DNA of 6,200 bases from Bryobacterales bacterium (GTDB taxonomy: Bacteria; Acidobacteriota; Terriglobia; Bryobacterales; Bryobacteraceae): the NCBI GenBank assembly GCA_003142355.1, contig PLMF01000141.1:1-6200 (forward strand), written 5' to 3'. Each line of letters opens with the position of its first letter. Position 1 is the first letter of the stretch. Shown in pieces: positions 5,448-6,200 of this stretch. The notes under the pieces are model-generated. The model saw nothing but the letters and a program-made list of their open reading frames with translations, made no database searches and had not been told where the DNA came from. The position numbers and the translations under genes were made by a program.

Positions 5448-6200
5448 CTAGTAACGATAATGGTCCGGCTTATACGGGCCTTCCACGGGCACGCCCAAAT
5501 ACTCGGCCTGCGCGGGCGTGAGCGTGGTGAGCTTCACGCCGATCTTTTCCAGGTGCAGGCGCGCCACCTCTTCATCCAGCTTCTTGGGCAGGGTGTAGAC
5601 GCCGGGCTGGTAGGCTTCTCGATTCTTCCAGAGATCGATCTGGGCCAGTGTCTGGTTGGAGAAGCTGTTGCTCATGACGAAGCTGGGGTGGCCGGTGGCG
5701 CAGCCGAGGTTGACCAGGCGGCCTTCGGCCAGAATGAAGATGCCGTGGCCATCGGGGAAGGTGTACAGATCGACCTGCGGCTTGATGTTGGTCTTTTTCG
5801 CGGCGGAGGCGTTCAGACGGTCCATCTGGATTTCGTTGTCGAAGTGGCCGATGTTGCAGACAATCGCCTGGTCCTTCATCTTGGCCATGTGCTCCAGGGT
5901 GATGATTTCGCGGTTGCCGGTGCAGGTGACGTAGATGTCGCCGCGGCCGAGGGTGTCTTCGACGGTGGTGACTTCGAAGCCCTGCATGGCGGCCTGGAGC
6001 GCGTTGATGGGGTCGATTTCGGTGACGACGACGCGCGCGCCCAAGCCGCGGAGCGATTGCGCGGAGCCTTTGCCGACGTCGCCGTAGCCGCAGATCACCG
6101 CGACTTTGCCGGCCACCATGACGTCGGTGGCGCGCTTGATGCCGTCGGCGAGCGACTCGCGGCAGCCGTAGAGGTTATCGAACTTCGACTTGGTGACGGA
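5448..6200 (-). CDS. ahcY: S-adenosylhomocysteine hydrolase (adenosylhomocysteinase), C-terminal part
   Basis: This NAD-dependent enzyme reversibly splits S-adenosylhomocysteine into homocysteine and adenosine, removing the inhibitory product of SAM-dependent methylation. The last 250 residues are present; the N-terminal part (roughly 180-240 residues in the family) lies beyond the right edge. The reading frame runs through to base 6200 and an internal ATG at 6119 is not the start, because clear family sequence continues upstream of it. Counting from the edge, S-V-T-K-S-K-F-D-N at 1-9 contains the conserved Lys, Asp and Asn matching human Lys186, Asp190 and Asn191. NLYGCRES and [10 protein letters not shown] follow. 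The NAD-binding glycine motif G-Y-G-D-V-G-K-G is at 38-45, then [10 protein letters not shown] and the NIGHFD motif. The C-terminal K-P-D-H-Y-R-Y, whose Lys and Tyr reach the partner subunit's NAD in known structures, ends the protein at a TAG (5450-5448). It is followed by metK after 41 bases. Confidence 0.97.
   Translation of the reverse strand, partial: SVTKSKFDNLYGCRESLADGIKRATDVMVAGKVAVICGYGDVGKGSAQSLRGLGARVVVTEIDPINALQAAMQGFEVTTVEDTLGRGDIYVTCTGNREIITLEHMAKMKDQAIVCNIGHFDNEIQMDRLNASAAKKTNIKPQVDLYTFPDGHGIFILAEGRLVNLGCATGHPSFVMSNSFSNQTLAQIDLWKNREAYQPGVYTLPKKLDEEVARLHLEKIGVKLTTLTPAQAEYLGVPVEGPYKPDHYRY

Overview
This 6.2-kb window is GC-rich and densely packed with bacterial genes. It is mostly central metabolism: an oxidative pentose phosphate block on the + strand and a methionine/SAM-cycle block on the - strand, converging near position 4240. 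The high GC, the presence of an OpcA-type G6PD partner protein next to zwf, and the sequence style of the 6-phosphogluconolactonase suggest an Acidobacteriota member (Solibacter/Bryobacter-like). That is an inference from gene content and recall of related proteins, not a measured placement.

Layout. At 40-237 (-) there is a small unidentified basic protein of 65 residues. A 76-bp divergent intergenic region (238-313) follows, with a candidate extended -10 promoter for the small gene and a perfect 16-bp GC palindrome. Then come three + strand genes: zwf (314-1834, glucose-6-phosphate dehydrogenase), opcA (1834-2817, G6PD assembly/allosteric partner) and pgl (2817-3542, 6-phosphogluconolactonase). 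Both junctions are one-base TAATG stop/start overlaps, so the three are almost certainly one translationally coupled unit. Together they convert glucose 6-phosphate to 6-phosphogluconate with NADPH production. No gnd is visible here.

Just downstream of pgl, on the same strand, is an FRG-domain gene (3592-4227, possibly starting at 3550). Its base composition is visibly less GC-rich than its neighbours and its C-terminus looks broken or replaced after about position 4089. It is the one accessory-looking element and a probable decaying insertion.

On the - strand, ahcY (5448 to beyond 6200, 5' end outside the window) is followed by metK (4255-5406, TTG start behind a perfect AGGAGG). S-adenosylmethionine synthetase makes SAM and S-adenosylhomocysteine hydrolase removes SAH, so the pair forms two steps of the activated methyl cycle. 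A GC-rich hairpin at 4231-4255 sits at the end of metK, between the two converging units.

I see no tRNA, rRNA, CRISPR array, IS element or riboswitch. I found no convincing new system. The items most worth checking are the FRG gene and its C-terminal break, the small divergent gene with its palindrome, and the coupled zwf-opcA-pgl arrangement.
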